Below are positions 36,678 to 47,352 of a stretch of 64,000 nucleotides of DNA, in pieces (position 1 is the first letter of the stretch; each line of letters opens with the position of its first letter). Location: NCBI RefSeq assembly GCF_030436345.1, contig NZ_CP124038.1, forward strand, positions 806,001 to 870,000. The letters run 5' to 3'. The stretch is from [Borrelia] tanukii (lineage in GTDB: Bacteria; Spirochaetota; Spirochaetia; Borreliales; Borreliaceae). Under the pieces are notes generated by a model. The model did not search any database. It saw only the letters and a program-made list of their open reading frames with translations, and was not told where the DNA came from. The translations under genes were made by a program, and so were the position numbers.

Positions 36678-38126
36678 ATGATAAAGGGCACGGGACATAT
36701 GATTGTAAGTATTGCAAATGATCGCAGTATGAGTATAGATTCTATTAGAAAAACAATTAAAGAGTCAGTATTGATAGCTTATAAAAAGTATTTTGGAAGT
36801 AATGAGAATGCTTTTATTAAATTTGATGATGATACGGGAGATTTGGTGGTTTATGCAAAAAAGAAAATTGTAAAAGAGGTAAAAGATTCTTTGCATGAAA
36901 TATTAGAAAAAGATATCTCAAAAGAAAATCTTGTAGAAGATGGTTATGCTTACATTGAAATTAATCCTAAGGTTTTTGATAGGCTTTCTATTCAGGTTGC
37001 AAAACAAAGAACCAAAAATGATTTGCAAGGAATTGAGGATAATGAAATTTTATCAGAATTTAAAAGCAAGTTGAATAAAGTTGTTATTGGGTATGTTCAG
37101 CAAAATAGGAATGGTGATCTTTATGTTAATCTTGGCAATACGGATGGTATAATTCCTAAAAAGTATCAATCGCCAAGAGAAGTTTACAGTCTTAATGATA
37201 AGATTAGAGTTTTAGTTTATAATGTCAAAAAGGGAAAAAATGGCATTGAAGTTATTCTTTCTAGAACCCATCCAAAGTTTATTGAAGAGCTTTTAGCGCT
37301 TGAAATTCCTGAAATTGAAGAAGGTATTATTAAGATTCATAAAATAGTTCGTGACCCAGGTTACAGAATTAAAGTCGCTGTTTATTCTGAAAAAGAAGAA
37401 ATTGATCCTGTGGGCCCTTGCATAGGGCAAAAAGGAGTCAGAATTCAATCTATAATTAAAGAGCTTGAAGGAGAAAAAATTGATATTATCCCTTATAGTA
37501 AAGACATTAAAGAATTTATAAAGGATTCTTTGACCCCTTCTAAGATAGAACATGTTTATATTCTTGACGAGGATTTACATAAGGCTTTAGTAGTTGTTAG
37601 TGATGATCAACTTTCCCTTGCTATAGGTAAAATGGGTCAAAATGTTAGACTTGCTAATAGACTTCTTGACTGGGCTATTGATGTTAAAACTAGTAGTCAA
37701 TTTGCAGAAATGAAGGCTAATTCGGAGTTTAAGCAAGAGACACTTGAAATGTTTGATAAAGTTATGCAAGATGTTGTTGAAGAGGAACAATTTGAGGAGA
37801 TCAGTAAAATAAGCGATCTTAAATTACTCGATTCTTCTGTGATTTCTAATTTATCAAAAGAAGGACTTAATGATATTAATAATTTTTTACAAGCAGATGA
37901 GGGAGTGCTTTTTAATCTTGGAGTAAGTTATGAAAAACAAGAAGAAATTAACAAAATATTAAAAGAGGGAATGATAATAATTGCTAATGATAATGATGAG
38001 TCTATAGGAAAGGCAGAAGAAGATGAAGAACTTCTTTGCCCTGAATGTGGTGTTGTTATAAATGAAAGTATGACCTCCTGTCCGGGTTGTAAAATAGGGC
38101 TTAGTTTTGAGTTTGAGGAGGAGTAA
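36678..38126 (+). CDS. nusA: Transcription elongation factor NusA with C-terminal zinc ribbon
   Basis: A 482-residue NusA. The N-terminal domain (residues 1-125) binds polymerase, followed by S1 (VVIGYVQQNRNGDLYVNLGNTDGIIP) and two KH domains (IGQKGVRIQSIIKELEGEKIDII and LAIGKMGQNVRLANRLLDW). The C-terminal tail after about 450 has C454, C457, C468 and C471 in CPEC and CPGC knuckles, a small zinc ribbon not part of standard NusA. AGGAGG precedes the start. Confidence 0.93.
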   Translation: MIKGTGHMIVSIANDRSMSIDSIRKTIKESVLIAYKKYFGSNENAFIKFDDDTGDLVVYAKKKIVKEVKDSLHEILEKDISKENLVEDGYAYIEINPKVFDRLSIQVAKQRTKNDLQGIEDNEILSEFKSKLNKVVIGYVQQNRNGDLYVNLGNTDGIIPKKYQSPREVYSLNDKIRVLVYNVKKGKNGIEVILSRTHPKFIEELLALEIPEIEEGIIKIHKIVRDPGYRIKVAVYSEKEEIDPVGPCIGQKGVRIQSIIKELEGEKIDIIPYSKDIKEFIKDSLTPSKIEHVYILDEDLHKALVVVSDDQLSLAIGKMGQNVRLANRLLDWAIDVKTSSQFAEMKANSEFKQETLEMFDKVMQDVVEEEQFEEISKISDLKLLDSSVISNLSKEGLNDINNFLQADEGVLFNLGVSYEKQEEINKILKEGMIIIANDNDESIGKAEEDEELLCPECGVVINESMTSCPGCKIGLSFEFEEE

Positions 38127-38128
38127 GG

Positions 38129-40711
38129 TTGTCGACAAATATTGATGATATTAAAAATGACGATGGTAAAAAAATTAAGATTATTAAGTTAAAAAAAAAG
38201 GTAGTAAAGATTGTAACGCATAACGATTTAAGCGGTAAAAATAATTCAAATAATTCTATTGAGTTGCATAAGCAAAACAACAAAGCTGAATATTCACAAA
38301 ATAGAGACAACAGAACTGGTGGGTATTCACAAAACAGAGACAACAGGCCTGGTGGATATTCACAAAATAGAGATAACAGACCTGGTGGATATTCACAAAA
38401 CAGAGACAACAGACCTGGTGGATATTCACAAAACAGAGACAACAGACCTGGTGGATATTCACAAAATAGAGATAACAGACCTGGTGGATATTCACAAAAT
38501 AGAGACAACAGACCTGGTGGATATTCACAAAATAGAGACAGCAGACCTGGTGGATATTCACAAAATAGAGACAACAGACCTGGTGGATATTCACAAAACA
38601 GAGACAGCAGAACTGGTGGATATTCACAAAATAGAGACAGTTTGGCCTCTCAACATCAAGGTTCAACAAAGAAAGCATATGTTACTAAAAATAACCCTCA
38701 AAGTAAATATACCACTTCTATGTCTTTTAGAAGAGTTATAAAAACTAAAGTTCCTTCTATTGTTAGCAGCGCACCTTCAGCAGATTCTGAGAATAGCAAA
38801 GAGTTAAATCGTAAGCTTGGCGAGAAGAAAAAACAGCAACAAGAAAGTCAAAAGAGCTATAAGAGGAAAAAAGCAGAAACCGAGAGCAAAACAATTGAAC
38901 AAAAGGTTTTTGAGCAACTTCAAAAAAAGAAAAGAGAAAATTTAGCTAATCCCATTCCAAAATCAATTGACATTATGGGTAGCATTACTGTTTCTGATCT
39001 TGCAAGAAAGATGAATTTAAAGTCTTCTGATTTGATTGCTAAATTAATGGCTTTAGGCGTAATGGTGACTATTAATGAAAAGATAGATTCTGATACGGCA
39101 ACTATTTTAGTTGAAGAATATGGTTCAAAAGTTAATGTTGTTTCTATTTATGATGAAACGGTTATAGAAGAAGAAGTAGAAGATCAGAGCAAAAGAATTG
39201 AAAAGCCCCCTGTTATTACAATAATGGGTCATGTTGATCATGGTAAAACTAAGCTACTTTCTGTGCTTCAAAATATAGATATAAATCAAACAGAGTCTGG
39301 TGGTATTACTCAGCATATTGGAGCTTATACTATTGTTTATAATGACCGAGAAATAACATTTTTAGATACTCCTGGTCATGAAGCTTTTACTATGATGAGA
39401 AGTCGTGGAGCTCAAGTTACGGATATTGTTGTTCTTGTCGTGTCAGCAATTGATGGCGTTATGCCTCAAACTATTGAGGCTATTAATCATGCAAAAGAGG
39501 CAAATGTTCCAATTATTGTTGCTATAAATAAGATTGATTTGCCAGATTCAAATCCTGATAAGATTAAACACCAGCTTTCAGAATACGATTTGGTACCTGA
39601 AGATTGGGGAGGAGACACTATTTTTGTGTTGATTTCTGCTCTTAAAAACATAGGGATTTCTGAACTTCTTGATATGATTCTTTTGCAGTCAGACATGATG
39701 TTATTAAAGGCAAATCCATCTAAAAGAGCTGTTGGGAAAGTACTTGATGCCAAGATTGATTTGGGGCGCGGAATAGTTTGTTCTGTTATTATTGAGAATG
39801 GAACTCTTTATGTGGGAGATTCTTTTGTAGGTGGAGCGTGCTACGGTAAAGTTAAGGCATTAATTAGTGACAAGGGTGTTTCTGTTAAGAGCGTTGGACC
39901 TGCTAAAGCTATTAGTGTTTTGGGATTTTCTTCAATGCCTCAGGCTGGGGATCCTTTTCAAGTAACTAAAACTGAAAAAGAAGCAAAATTGATCAGTTCC
40001 AAAAGGCAAGATCTTAAAAAATATGAATCTTCTAAAAATGTAAAGAAAGTTACCATGTTAAATCTTTATGATTCAATCAAAGAAGGAACCCTTAAAGAGC
40101 TTAAAATAATTTTAAAAGCAGATGTTCAAGGCTCAGTCGAGGCTTTAAAGAATTCTCTTGAAAAATTAACAAACGATGAGGTTCGAGTAAGAGTTGTGCA
40201 TTCATCAGCAGGTGTAATAACTGAAACAGATATTAGTTTTGCTTCAGCAAGCGATGCTATTGTTATTGGATTTCATGTGAGACCAACTGCAAAAGCTCAG
40301 ATACTAGCAGATCAAGAAAAAGTTGAGATTAGAAAGTATAATGTTATTTATGATGCCATAAATGATATTAAATCAGTTCTTGAAGGGATGCTTGAACCGG
40401 ATATTGAGCAGCAATTTATTGGTTTTGCTGAAGTGAGGGCTGTAATTAATGTTCCTAAAGTTGGGGTAATAGCTGGTTGCTATGTTTCTAGGGGGTTAAT
40501 AAAACGAGATGCGATTACTAATGTGATGAGAGATGGTTTACAGATTCATTCTGGCAAAATTTCATCTTTAAAACGATTTAAAGATGATGTTAAAGAAGTT
40601 GCTGAGCAATATGAGTGTGGTATTATGATTGATAACTATGCTAATATTAAAGAAGGAGATGTAATTGAAGCATTTGAGGTAAAAAAGGTAAAAAAATCTT
40701 TTAAAACTTAG
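38129..40711 (+). CDS. infB: Translation initiation factor IF-2 with N-terminal tandem repeats
   Basis: An 860-residue IF-2. The N-terminal tail has a tandem repeat of an 11-residue unit, [11 protein letters not shown] (38291-38653), followed by a basic linker. The conserved part starts near residue 285 ([31 protein letters not shown]) and the G domain has [16 protein letters not shown] and NKIDLP. The C-terminal IF2 domains bind fMet-tRNA. The TTG start follows GAGGAGGAG. The repeat is the only part that is not typical. Confidence 0.96.
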   Translation: MSTNIDDIKNDDGKKIKIIKLKKKVVKIVTHNDLSGKNNSNNSIELHKQNNKAEYSQNRDNRTGGYSQNRDNRPGGYSQNRDNRPGGYSQNRDNRPGGYSQNRDNRPGGYSQNRDNRPGGYSQNRDNRPGGYSQNRDSRPGGYSQNRDNRPGGYSQNRDSRTGGYSQNRDSLASQHQGSTKKAYVTKNNPQSKYTTSMSFRRVIKTKVPSIVSSAPSADSENSKELNRKLGEKKKQQQESQKSYKRKKAETESKTIEQKVFEQLQKKKRENLANPIPKSIDIMGSITVSDLARKMNLKSSDLIAKLMALGVMVTINEKIDSDTATILVEEYGSKVNVVSIYDETVIEEEVEDQSKRIEKPPVITIMGHVDHGKTKLLSVLQNIDINQTESGGITQHIGAYTIVYNDREITFLDTPGHEAFTMMRSRGAQVTDIVVLVVSAIDGVMPQTIEAINHAKEANVPIIVAINKIDLPDSNPDKIKHQLSEYDLVPEDWGGDTIFVLISALKNIGISELLDMILLQSDMMLLKANPSKRAVGKVLDAKIDLGRGIVCSVIIENGTLYVGDSFVGGACYGKVKALISDKGVSVKSVGPAKAISVLGFSSMPQAGDPFQVTKTEKEAKLISSKRQDLKKYESSKNVKKVTMLNLYDSIKEGTLKELKIILKADVQGSVEALKNSLEKLTNDEVRVRVVHSSAGVITETDISFASASDAIVIGFHVRPTAKAQILADQEKVEIRKYNVIYDAINDIKSVLEGMLEPDIEQQFIGFAEVRAVINVPKVGVIAGCYVSRGLIKRDAITNVMRDGLQIHSGKISSLKRFKDDVKEVAEQYECGIMIDNYANIKEGDVIEAFEVKKVKKSFKT
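38291..38653 (+). repeat. 33-bp tandem repeat inside infB
   Basis: About eleven head-to-tail copies of a 33-bp unit encode [11 protein letters not shown]. Copies differ at a few positions (AAT/AAC, GAC/GAT, AAC/AGC, CCT/ACT), so the protein changes only N to S and P to T; the last copy degenerates. The unit is a multiple of three, so copy changes keep the frame. It also leaves the reverse strand open, which explains spurious reverse reading frames. Confidence 0.95.
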
Positions 40712-40734
40712 TATTGTTTTATTTATATGTGTTT

Positions 40735-41097
40735 ATGTATAAGAATATAAAAAAGTTTAAACTTGAAAGTTTAATTGCTCAAGAAATTGGCAATTTAATA
40801 GTGAGTAGGGGAATTAAAGATCCCAGAATTCATTCATTTTTAACCGTGGTTAAAGTAGAATTTTCAAAAGATTTAATAAATGCTAAAGTGTTTATGGGCT
40901 CAATTAAGGAAGGTGCTTCTTTAGATAATGCAGTTAAAGCTTTAAATAATGCTAAGGGGTTTATTCAAAGTCAAATTGTTAGGCGAATTAAAGTTAGGAG
41001 TACTCCTAAATTATTATTTGTGAAGGATGATTCTCTTTCTAAATCATTTTATGTTAATAAGATAATTGAAGGATTAAATATTACAAGAGAGAATTAA
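40735..41097 (+). CDS. rbfA: Ribosome-binding factor A
   Basis: A protein of about 120 residues with a KH-like fold for 16S rRNA maturation. [56 protein letters not shown] is the RbfA pattern (DPRI then the strand pair). The ATG at 40735 gives the family-like start; no clear ribosome site is visible, and a TTG at 40714 is also possible. It overlaps nothing and lies between infB and truB. Confidence 0.88.
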   Translation: MYKNIKKFKLESLIAQEIGNLIVSRGIKDPRIHSFLTVVKVEFSKDLINAKVFMGSIKEGASLDNAVKALNNAKGFIQSQIVRRIKVRSTPKLLFVKDDSLSKSFYVNKIIEGLNITREN

Positions 41098-41099
41098 AT

Positions 41100-41948
41100 T
41101 TGGAGAATGGATTTCTTTTAATTAATAAAGAACAAGGCAAAACTTCTTTTGAAACTCTTTTTCCTATAAAAAGATATTTTAATACAAATCATGTTGGGCA
41201 TGCTGGTACACTTGATAAATTTGCAAGTGGAATTTTGATTGCTCTTGTAGGAAAATATACGAAGCTTGCAAACTATTTTATTTCTTTAGATAAAGAGTAT
41301 GTAGCAGAATTTAGATTTGGAATAGAAACAGATACTCTTGATCCAAATGGAAGGATAGTCAGTAAAACCGATTATATCCCTAATTTAGAGGATATAGATT
41401 TAAAGCTTAAAGATTTTGTAGGAGAGATTTATCAAAGTCCCCCTAGATTTTCTTCAGTTCATATTGATGGTAATAGAGCTTATAAACTTGCTTTGAGCGG
41501 AAAGTTTTTTGAAATTAAAAAACGAAGAGTAAATGTTTACGATATTCAAAGATTAAACTATGATTTTAGCTCTTCTTTGCTTAGTTTAAGAATCAGTTGT
41601 TCAAAAGGTACTTATATTAGGAGTATTGCAAGAGATTTGGCTTATTCTTTAAATTCTTGTGCTTATGTTACCAGTTTAAAAAGAACTAAAGTAGGTATGT
41701 TCAGATTAAAAGATTCCATATTGTGTAAAAATTTAAGTAAAGCTTCCTTAATTAGTCTAGAATCTTTAAGAAGTTTTGAAAAGGTTTACATTGATTCTAA
41801 CAAGATAAATCTTGTTAAAAATGGGGCTTATGTTGAAATTCAAATCAATATTAGCGAATTTAAGATTTTAGAATCCAGCGAAGGGGAAATGTTGGCGGTT
41901 ATTGAAGGAATAGGTTTGAATAAATATAAATATGTAATTATATTCTAA
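41100..41948 (+). CDS. truB: tRNA pseudouridine(55) synthase TruB
   Basis: A 282-residue pseudouridine synthase. The catalytic aspartate is in HVGHAGTLDKFASGILIALVGKYTKL, the TruB motif GTLD. YQSPPRFSSVHIDGNRAYKLA and KGTYIRSIARDLA fit the family. It modifies U55 in the T loop of tRNAs. It begins with TTG after GAGAGAA, three bases after rbfA, and is the last gene of the operon. Confidence 0.93.
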   Translation: MENGFLLINKEQGKTSFETLFPIKRYFNTNHVGHAGTLDKFASGILIALVGKYTKLANYFISLDKEYVAEFRFGIETDTLDPNGRIVSKTDYIPNLEDIDLKLKDFVGEIYQSPPRFSSVHIDGNRAYKLALSGKFFEIKKRRVNVYDIQRLNYDFSSSLLSLRISCSKGTYIRSIARDLAYSLNSCAYVTSLKRTKVGMFRLKDSILCKNLSKASLISLESLRSFEKVYIDSNKINLVKNGAYVEIQINISEFKILESSEGEMLAVIEGIGLNKYKYVIIF

Positions 41949-41967
41949 TTTTATATTTGTTTTTTTT

Positions 41968-42019
41968 AAACAATTTAATAATTTCTTATTAAAGATAATC
42001 TAAAAAGGTTAAATTGTTT
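41968..42019 (+). terminator. Possible terminator after truB
   Basis: AAACAATTTAA (41968-41978) and TTAAATTGTTT (42009-42019) are 11-bp perfect arms around a 30-base AT-rich loop, followed by TTG. It lies between truB and the rpsO promoter. It is a weak terminator by form. Confidence 0.3.
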
Positions 42020-42048
42020 TTGTGATTTTTAAGAAAAAATATTATAAT
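42020..42048 (+). promoter_or_regulatory. Predicted promoter of rpsO-pnp
   Basis: TTGTGA (42020-42025), 17 bases, then a perfect TATAAT (42043-42048). It predicts a start near 42055 and a leader of about 67 bases before rpsO. Confidence 0.55.
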
Positions 42049-42071
42049 CTATCATAGTAGTTAGTTTGAAT

Positions 42072-42103
42072 TATAGCAAGAGGTTTGTTAGAGCTTTGCT
42101 ATA
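42072..42103 (+). promoter_or_regulatory. Hairpin in the rpsO leader
   Basis: TATAGCAA (42072-42079) pairs with TTGCTATA (42096-42103), and a further G-C pair can form inside with one bulged base. The stem ends 6 bases before the AAGGAG ribosome site, where a protein such as S15 could act. That S15 binds here is inference. Confidence 0.4.
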
Positions 42104-42121
42104 ATGGTAAGGAGTTGCTTT

Positions 42122-42388
42122 ATGATAGATAAAAAGCAAAAGCAAAAAATAGTTTCTGAATTTGGGAAAAATGAAAGTGATACTGGTTCTGTTGGGGTTC
42201 AGATCGCACTTATTACAGGTAGAATAAAGTATTTAACTGAACATTTAAAGGTAAATAAAAAAGATCATAGCTCAAAAAGGGGCTTGTTAAAGTTGGTAGG
42301 GCAAAGGCGAAGTTTATTGCGGTATTACCAGAAAAAAGATTTAGAAGCTTATAGGATGTTGATATCTAAACTTGGTCTTAGAAAATAA
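42122..42388 (+). CDS. rpsO: 30S ribosomal protein S15
   Basis: An 88-residue S15: [63 protein letters not shown] is canonical, with the H-x3-K-D-H-x-S-x-R-G-L-L motif for 16S binding. The ATG at 42122 follows AAGGAG; an upstream GTG-like start is not needed. It is the first gene of the conserved rpsO-pnp pair. Confidence 0.97.
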   Translation: MIDKKQKQKIVSEFGKNESDTGSVGVQIALITGRIKYLTEHLKVNKKDHSSKRGLLKLVGQRRSLLRYYQKKDLEAYRMLISKLGLRK

Positions 42389-42401
42389 AAGAGGTTGAAT
42401 T

Positions 42402-44573
42402 TTGAGGAAAATATTAAAGTTAAAAATAGGCAGAGACGAGTTAGTGTTTGAGACCGGATTTATGGCTAAGCAAGCTAATGGATCGGTTCTTGCAACTTAT
42501 GGAGGATCTTCTGTTCTTGCTACTGTTTGTTGTTCAGGCAATGTGAGAGAAGATTTGGATTTTGTTCCTCTTTCTGTTGAATATAATGAAAAATATTATG
42601 CAGCTGGTAAGATTCCAGGAGGATTTATCAAAAGAGAAGGAAAGCCAAAAGATAAAGAAATACTTGTTTCTAGGTTAATAGATAGGCCAATGAGACCTCT
42701 TTTTGATAAAAGATTTGGTCGAGAAATTCAAGTAATTCCTACGACTTTGGCTACAGATCAGCTAAATCCTCCTGATGTTGTTGGAATGAATGCTGCTTTT
42801 ACGGCAGTTTTTTTGTCAGATATTCCGTTTAATGGTCCAATTGCAGCTGTTAGAATGGTTTATTTGAATGGTAAATTTATAGTAAATCCTTCCTTTGAAG
42901 AGATTCATGATTCTGATCTTGATATTGTTGTTGCAGGAAGTTTAAATGGAATTACAATGGTAGAAGGCGGTGCTAATGAGGTTAGTGAGGATATTTTGCT
43001 TTCAGCAATAGACAGCGCACATGAATATATTAAACAAATTTGCAATGCTCAAAAGGAATTTTTAGATATTGTAGGAAAGAAGGAAAAACTTCCTTTAGCT
43101 TTTGAAGAAAAAATATTTGAATTTAAAGATGAGCTTAGGGATTTTGTTTATACTGACCTTAAAGAAGCTTGTTTTGTTAAGGGAAAGCTTAATAGAGATA
43201 AAGCTATAACTTTGCTGAGAAATAAATCTTATGAGCATTTTTCTTCTCTTGAAAAGTTGACTGATAGCAATGAGCCCCTTTTTCATAAAGCTTTTGATGA
43301 TTTTGAGAAGGAAATTGTTAGAAATTCTATTCTTAACGATAAGATTAGAACAGATGGTCGAACTCCTAATGAAATAAGGGATATTATTGCAGAAGTTGAT
43401 ATTTTAAATAGAACGCATGGATCTGCACTTTTTACTAGAGGAGAGACACAAGCTTTAGCGGTAACTACTCTTGGTACAAGTATTGATGAGCAGATAATGG
43501 ATGATATTGATGGCGATAAGCGTCTTAATTTTATGCTGCATTATAATTTTCCGCCATTTTCAGTTGGTGAGACTGGTAGGCTTATGACTGGTAGGCGTGA
43601 GATTGGTCATGGCCATTTAGCTCAAAGAGCTTTAGAATCAATGGTTCCTGGAAAAAACGATTTTCCATATACTATTAGAGTAGTTTCTGAGATTTTGGAG
43701 TCTAACGGATCTTCTTCAATGGCTACTGTTTGTGCTGGGAGCATGTCTTTAATGTCTGCAGGGGTTCCTGTTAAAAGGCAAGTTGCAGGAATAGCTATGG
43801 GACTTATTAGCGAAGGGGATAAATATGTAGTTTTAAGTGACATTCTTGGAGAAGAGGATCATTTAGGTGATATGGACTTTAAAGTGGCTGGTACAAAAAA
43901 TGGAATTACTGGATTTCAAATGGATATTAAGATTGAAAATGTCACTAAACATTTAATGAGAGATGCCCTTGAGCAGGCAAGAGTAGGCAGGATACATATA
44001 CTGTCTATTATGGATACTGTAATTTCGGATTCAAGAGTTGGTATATCTAAGTATGCTCCAAAAATTGTTCAGCTGCAAATTGATATTGATAAGATATCTC
44101 TTGTAATAGGATCTACTGGAAAAACTGTTAAGGCCATAACAGATGAATTTGAAGTTAAGGTTCAAATTGAGCAAAATGGAAAAATTATTCTTTTCGGCGA
44201 TGATGATTTTAAAATGCAAAAGGCTAAAGAAAAAATAGAGAGCATTGTAAGGGAACCAAAGGTAGGTGAAATTTACGAAGGAATCGTTAAAAAGATTAAT
44301 AGCTTTGGAGCTTTTATTGAACTTACTCCCACAAAGGAAGGATTTTTAAGTACTCGTTTGAAATCTAGAGACAGTAAGTATGGTTCTGGAAGGTTTGGAA
44401 TTGGTAATAATAGATATTCCAGATTTGGTGGTGGCGGAGATAATATAAGAGGCAATTCAGGGCTGGTTAGACCTCCAAAATTAGAAGAAGGTCAACGAAT
44501 TAAAGTTAGAATAATTGATATAGACAAATTTGGAAAAATTGATCTTGAGATTGTTAGAGATAAAGATTATTAA
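42402..44573 (+). CDS. pnp: Polyribonucleotide nucleotidyltransferase (PNPase)
   Basis: A 723-residue 3'-to-5' phosphorolytic exoribonuclease. It has two RNase PH domains (the active one around [17 protein letters not shown] to [17 protein letters not shown]), then KH ([22 protein letters not shown]) and S1 ([31 protein letters not shown]). A glycine- and arginine-rich insert ([20 protein letters not shown]) interrupts the S1 part near residues 660-685 and is not typical. The TTG start lies 13 bases after rpsO. Confidence 0.95.
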   Translation: MRKILKLKIGRDELVFETGFMAKQANGSVLATYGGSSVLATVCCSGNVREDLDFVPLSVEYNEKYYAAGKIPGGFIKREGKPKDKEILVSRLIDRPMRPLFDKRFGREIQVIPTTLATDQLNPPDVVGMNAAFTAVFLSDIPFNGPIAAVRMVYLNGKFIVNPSFEEIHDSDLDIVVAGSLNGITMVEGGANEVSEDILLSAIDSAHEYIKQICNAQKEFLDIVGKKEKLPLAFEEKIFEFKDELRDFVYTDLKEACFVKGKLNRDKAITLLRNKSYEHFSSLEKLTDSNEPLFHKAFDDFEKEIVRNSILNDKIRTDGRTPNEIRDIIAEVDILNRTHGSALFTRGETQALAVTTLGTSIDEQIMDDIDGDKRLNFMLHYNFPPFSVGETGRLMTGRREIGHGHLAQRALESMVPGKNDFPYTIRVVSEILESNGSSSMATVCAGSMSLMSAGVPVKRQVAGIAMGLISEGDKYVVLSDILGEEDHLGDMDFKVAGTKNGITGFQMDIKIENVTKHLMRDALEQARVGRIHILSIMDTVISDSRVGISKYAPKIVQLQIDIDKISLVIGSTGKTVKAITDEFEVKVQIEQNGKIILFGDDDFKMQKAKEKIESIVREPKVGEIYEGIVKKINSFGAFIELTPTKEGFLSTRLKSRDSKYGSGRFGIGNNRYSRFGGGGDNIRGNSGLVRPPKLEEGQRIKVRIIDIDKFGKIDLEIVRDKDY

Positions 44574-44579
44574 AATAAT

Positions 44580-46088
44580 ATGAAATTTATTTTGAGCAAT
44601 TTATTTAAAGGTCGCCTTATATGTTTTGCCTTGTTTTTTTCCTGTCTTACTGCAAATGGATCTATTCAAGATTCTCATATTAGTGATCTTGTAGAGAAAA
44701 AAAAAGAAGTAGTTATTATTGATAATAATGTTGTTAATGAGAGTGAATTTAAAAGAGACTATTTGATAGGATTAAAAGATAATGAATCTTTTTTTCTTAG
44801 TAATGCTTTTTTAAAAGAAGATAATCTGTATTTTAAAAAAGCCAGAGAAAGTTATGCTAAGAAAAATATTGGTTTGACAAATTATTATTTGAATAAAATA
44901 ATAACCAATGAGAATCAGCATGGCAGAGAATTGTTGGCTAAGGCAAATTTGTTTTTTGGATATGTAAATTATGAGAATGGTTTTTACGATCTTTCTGAGT
45001 ATAATTTTGACTTATTTTTAAAATATTATAAATATTCTCATGCTAGTTTAAGATCAGCTGAATTAAAATATCTTATTAAAGAAAAATCAGATGCAATTTC
45101 TGCATTTAAAGAGATTAATGAATTTTCCATCTCAGGCTATGACAAAGAGATTTATGATTTTTTAAGTAATAAACTTGGGATAAGTCATTTAAACTTAGAA
45201 TCTTTAGGATTTCTTGATAATAGCGTTTTTGATGTATTTGTCTTTAATGAGAATATATTTGTAACTAATATATTGGGTGGACTTTTAAGATATAATATTA
45301 AAAAGCATGATTGTAAAATTTACCTTAAAGACAAGAAAAGCATTTTTTTAAATGGCATTAGAGGTTTTGCTGATTATAATGGAACAGTTTATATTGGGGG
45401 AAAAAATGTTGTTTATTATATAGATGATGCTGATGGAGATTTAAAGCAAATCAATGCTCCTGCTAATGCTGATTTTAGTAATATACAAGTTTTACTTGGT
45501 GTTAAAAATGGAATATTTGTTGGTACTTTGAATTCTGGGTTATGGTTTTATGATTTAAAAAAATGGAAAAATATACCACTTGGATCTAATAAAATTTCTT
45601 CAATGTGCCTTGATAGTTCAAAAAATTTATTATTAGTTGGAACGGTTGATAAGGCTATTTATAGTATTAATGTCGATAATTTGGAAAAGATTAAACATTT
45701 GGATTTTTTTAGCAAGAATGATAATGAAAAAAATATTAATTTTATAAAAGGATATAAAGATAGTTATTTTGTTGGAACATATGGCGGGGGTCTTTTTGAA
45801 TTAAATTTAAATAAAAATAGCTATAAAAAGCACGTTATTGCTAATAATATTGATGTTAATTATTTTATGGATATGGAGATTAAAGATAAAAAATTGTTGT
45901 TTGCAACCTTTGATCATGGATTGTTGATTTATGATTCTGAAAATGACAATTGGGATTATTTTGGACCTAATAATGGGCTTCTTAATTTAAATTTAATAAA
46001 AGTTTCTAGATTTGAAAATTATGTTATACTGGGTACTCTTAATAACGGCTTGGTTTTTGTAGATGAAAATATTAAAAAACAGTTATGA
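44580..46088 (+). CDS. Exported TPR and beta-propeller-like protein
   Basis: A 502-residue protein of unknown function. The N-terminus (residues 1-26) is a signal peptide; LFFSCLTANG has a cysteine that could be a relaxed lipobox. Residues about 80-190 look like TPR helices (RESYAKKNIGLTNYYLNKII, YDLSEYNFDLFLKYY). From about 215 on there are repeated segments such as VGTLNSGLWFYDLKKWKNIPL and VGTYGGGLFELNLNKNSY, the pattern of two-component-type propeller blades. It lies between pnp and lptF and overlaps lptF by 26 bases. Confidence 0.7.
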   Translation: MKFILSNLFKGRLICFALFFSCLTANGSIQDSHISDLVEKKKEVVIIDNNVVNESEFKRDYLIGLKDNESFFLSNAFLKEDNLYFKKARESYAKKNIGLTNYYLNKIITNENQHGRELLAKANLFFGYVNYENGFYDLSEYNFDLFLKYYKYSHASLRSAELKYLIKEKSDAISAFKEINEFSISGYDKEIYDFLSNKLGISHLNLESLGFLDNSVFDVFVFNENIFVTNILGGLLRYNIKKHDCKIYLKDKKSIFLNGIRGFADYNGTVYIGGKNVVYYIDDADGDLKQINAPANADFSNIQVLLGVKNGIFVGTLNSGLWFYDLKKWKNIPLGSNKISSMCLDSSKNLLLVGTVDKAIYSINVDNLEKIKHLDFFSKNDNEKNINFIKGYKDSYFVGTYGGGLFELNLNKNSYKKHVIANNIDVNYFMDMEIKDKKLLFATFDHGLLIYDSENDNWDYFGPNNGLLNLNLIKVSRFENYVILGTLNNGLVFVDENIKKQL

Positions 46089-47352
46089 GTCTTACATAAT
46101 TACTGAATTTTTTAAGTATTTTTTGATTACGTTTTTATTTTTCTTTTTTGTATTTTTTATAAATCAAATTTTATTCTTCATGAGAATACTTCTTCAAAAT
46201 TATGTTCCCTTTTTTAAAGCTTTTATTTTTATCATATATTCTCTTCCTATGGTGATTGCGCTTTCTCCCCCGTTTGCATCTTTGATTTCAGTAATTCTCA
46301 CTATTCATAAATTCAAGATTCACAATGAAATTTTAGCTTTTCGTTCAATTGGTATATCAATTTTTGATTTACTTGTCCCATTTTTTAAATTGGGAGTAGT
46401 TATTGCTTTTATATCTTTTATATCTAACGATATTTTACTTCCACTTGGATCTATTGGTAGGTTAAAAATTTTTAATGAAATAAAAGAAGAAGTTCCCCAT
46501 TTGGTATTAAAGCCTTATTCAAGCAAACAATATGGGGATTTAATTTTTGTTTCTGGTGAGAAATCGGAAAATGGTTATAAAAATGTAACTTTTTTTGATA
46601 ATACTGGGCTTAAGGGATTTGATAGAATATTTATGGCAAAAAATCTTGATATTAGAAAAGAAAATTTTCAAGTTTATTTCATTTTAAATGATGTTCTATC
46701 TATTGCTTTAACAGACAGTGAGAGTGGGTTTTATGATTATTTTTATGCAGATGAGATGAAATATTCAATTGATCAGGTTACATTTAGTGACAGTTTTTTA
46801 TTAAATTATGTAACTCCTTCGCAAATGAGTATGAGAGATGTTATAAAATTAATTAAAAAGCAAAACAATTTAATTGCAGATTCAAATATAAAAAATAATC
46901 TAGAAGGGGACTTTTTAAGTTTAAATTTTTCAAATCTTTATTTGAATTATTTATACAATCAAAATTATTATGTGGATGAATCTTATGTCTTTGAAAATTT
47001 AAACTATATGTATAATTTAAATTTAAATTTTAAACCATATCAAGATAGAAGCATGAATCAAAATTTGGCTTTGTTTAATCTTGAATTTTATCAAAAAATT
47101 AGTTTGCCACTTTCTGTTTTATTTTTCATTTTTTTGGCTTTTCCAATGGGAATGTATTCTAATAGGAAATATTCTATTATTCTAGAGCTTGTAATTTCAA
47201 TTATTGTTTGTGTTTTTTATTGGGTAATGTTTATTGGTGGAAAGGTTTATACTGTGCAGTATGCACCAAATCCTATTATTGTTACTATTTTGCCCAATTT
47301 AATTTTAATTATTGCAGGAGCAATTCTCTTTTTGAGATTATTAAAAAAATGA
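46063..47352 (+). CDS. lptF: LptF-like YjgP/YjgQ family permease
   Basis: A 429-residue membrane protein with three helices before (about 14-40, 55-80, 95-115) and three after a periplasmic domain, the LptF/LptG layout. It begins inside the 3' end of the preceding gene. In other bacteria LptFG with LptB moves LPS from the inner membrane. Borrelia has no LPS, and recent reports link its Lpt-like proteins to surface lipoprotein export; I recall that only in general terms. Confidence 0.8.
   Translation: MKILKNSYESYIITEFFKYFLITFLFFFFVFFINQILFFMRILLQNYVPFFKAFIFIIYSLPMVIALSPPFASLISVILTIHKFKIHNEILAFRSIGISIFDLLVPFFKLGVVIAFISFISNDILLPLGSIGRLKIFNEIKEEVPHLVLKPYSSKQYGDLIFVSGEKSENGYKNVTFFDNTGLKGFDRIFMAKNLDIRKENFQVYFILNDVLSIALTDSESGFYDYFYADEMKYSIDQVTFSDSFLLNYVTPSQMSMRDVIKLIKKQNNLIADSNIKNNLEGDFLSLNFSNLYLNYLYNQNYYVDESYVFENLNYMYNLNLNFKPYQDRSMNQNLALFNLEFYQKISLPLSVLFFIFLAFPMGMYSNRKYSIILELVISIIVCVFYWVMFIGGKVYTVQYAPNPIIVTILPNLILIIAGAILFLRLLKK

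Noticed and set aside
38291..38653. Direct repeats that could suggest a CRISPR array.
   Set aside because: The units are contiguous without spacers, lie inside the infB coding frame, and no cas gene is near.
38101..38678. Long reverse-strand and second plus-frame reading frames over the infB repeat, with a repeated [15 protein letters not shown] or [15 protein letters not shown] pattern.
   Set aside because: They come from the 33-bp in-frame repeat of infB, which is open in several frames; no ribosome site or own conservation.
42100..42105. A second TATAAT before rpsO.
   Set aside because: It would start transcription inside the ribosome site, and it lies in the leader hairpin arm.
47208..47348. 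N-terminal extension of lptG.
   Set aside because: It overlaps the lptF C-terminus in another frame; the ATG at 47349 is the usual ATGA-coupled start.
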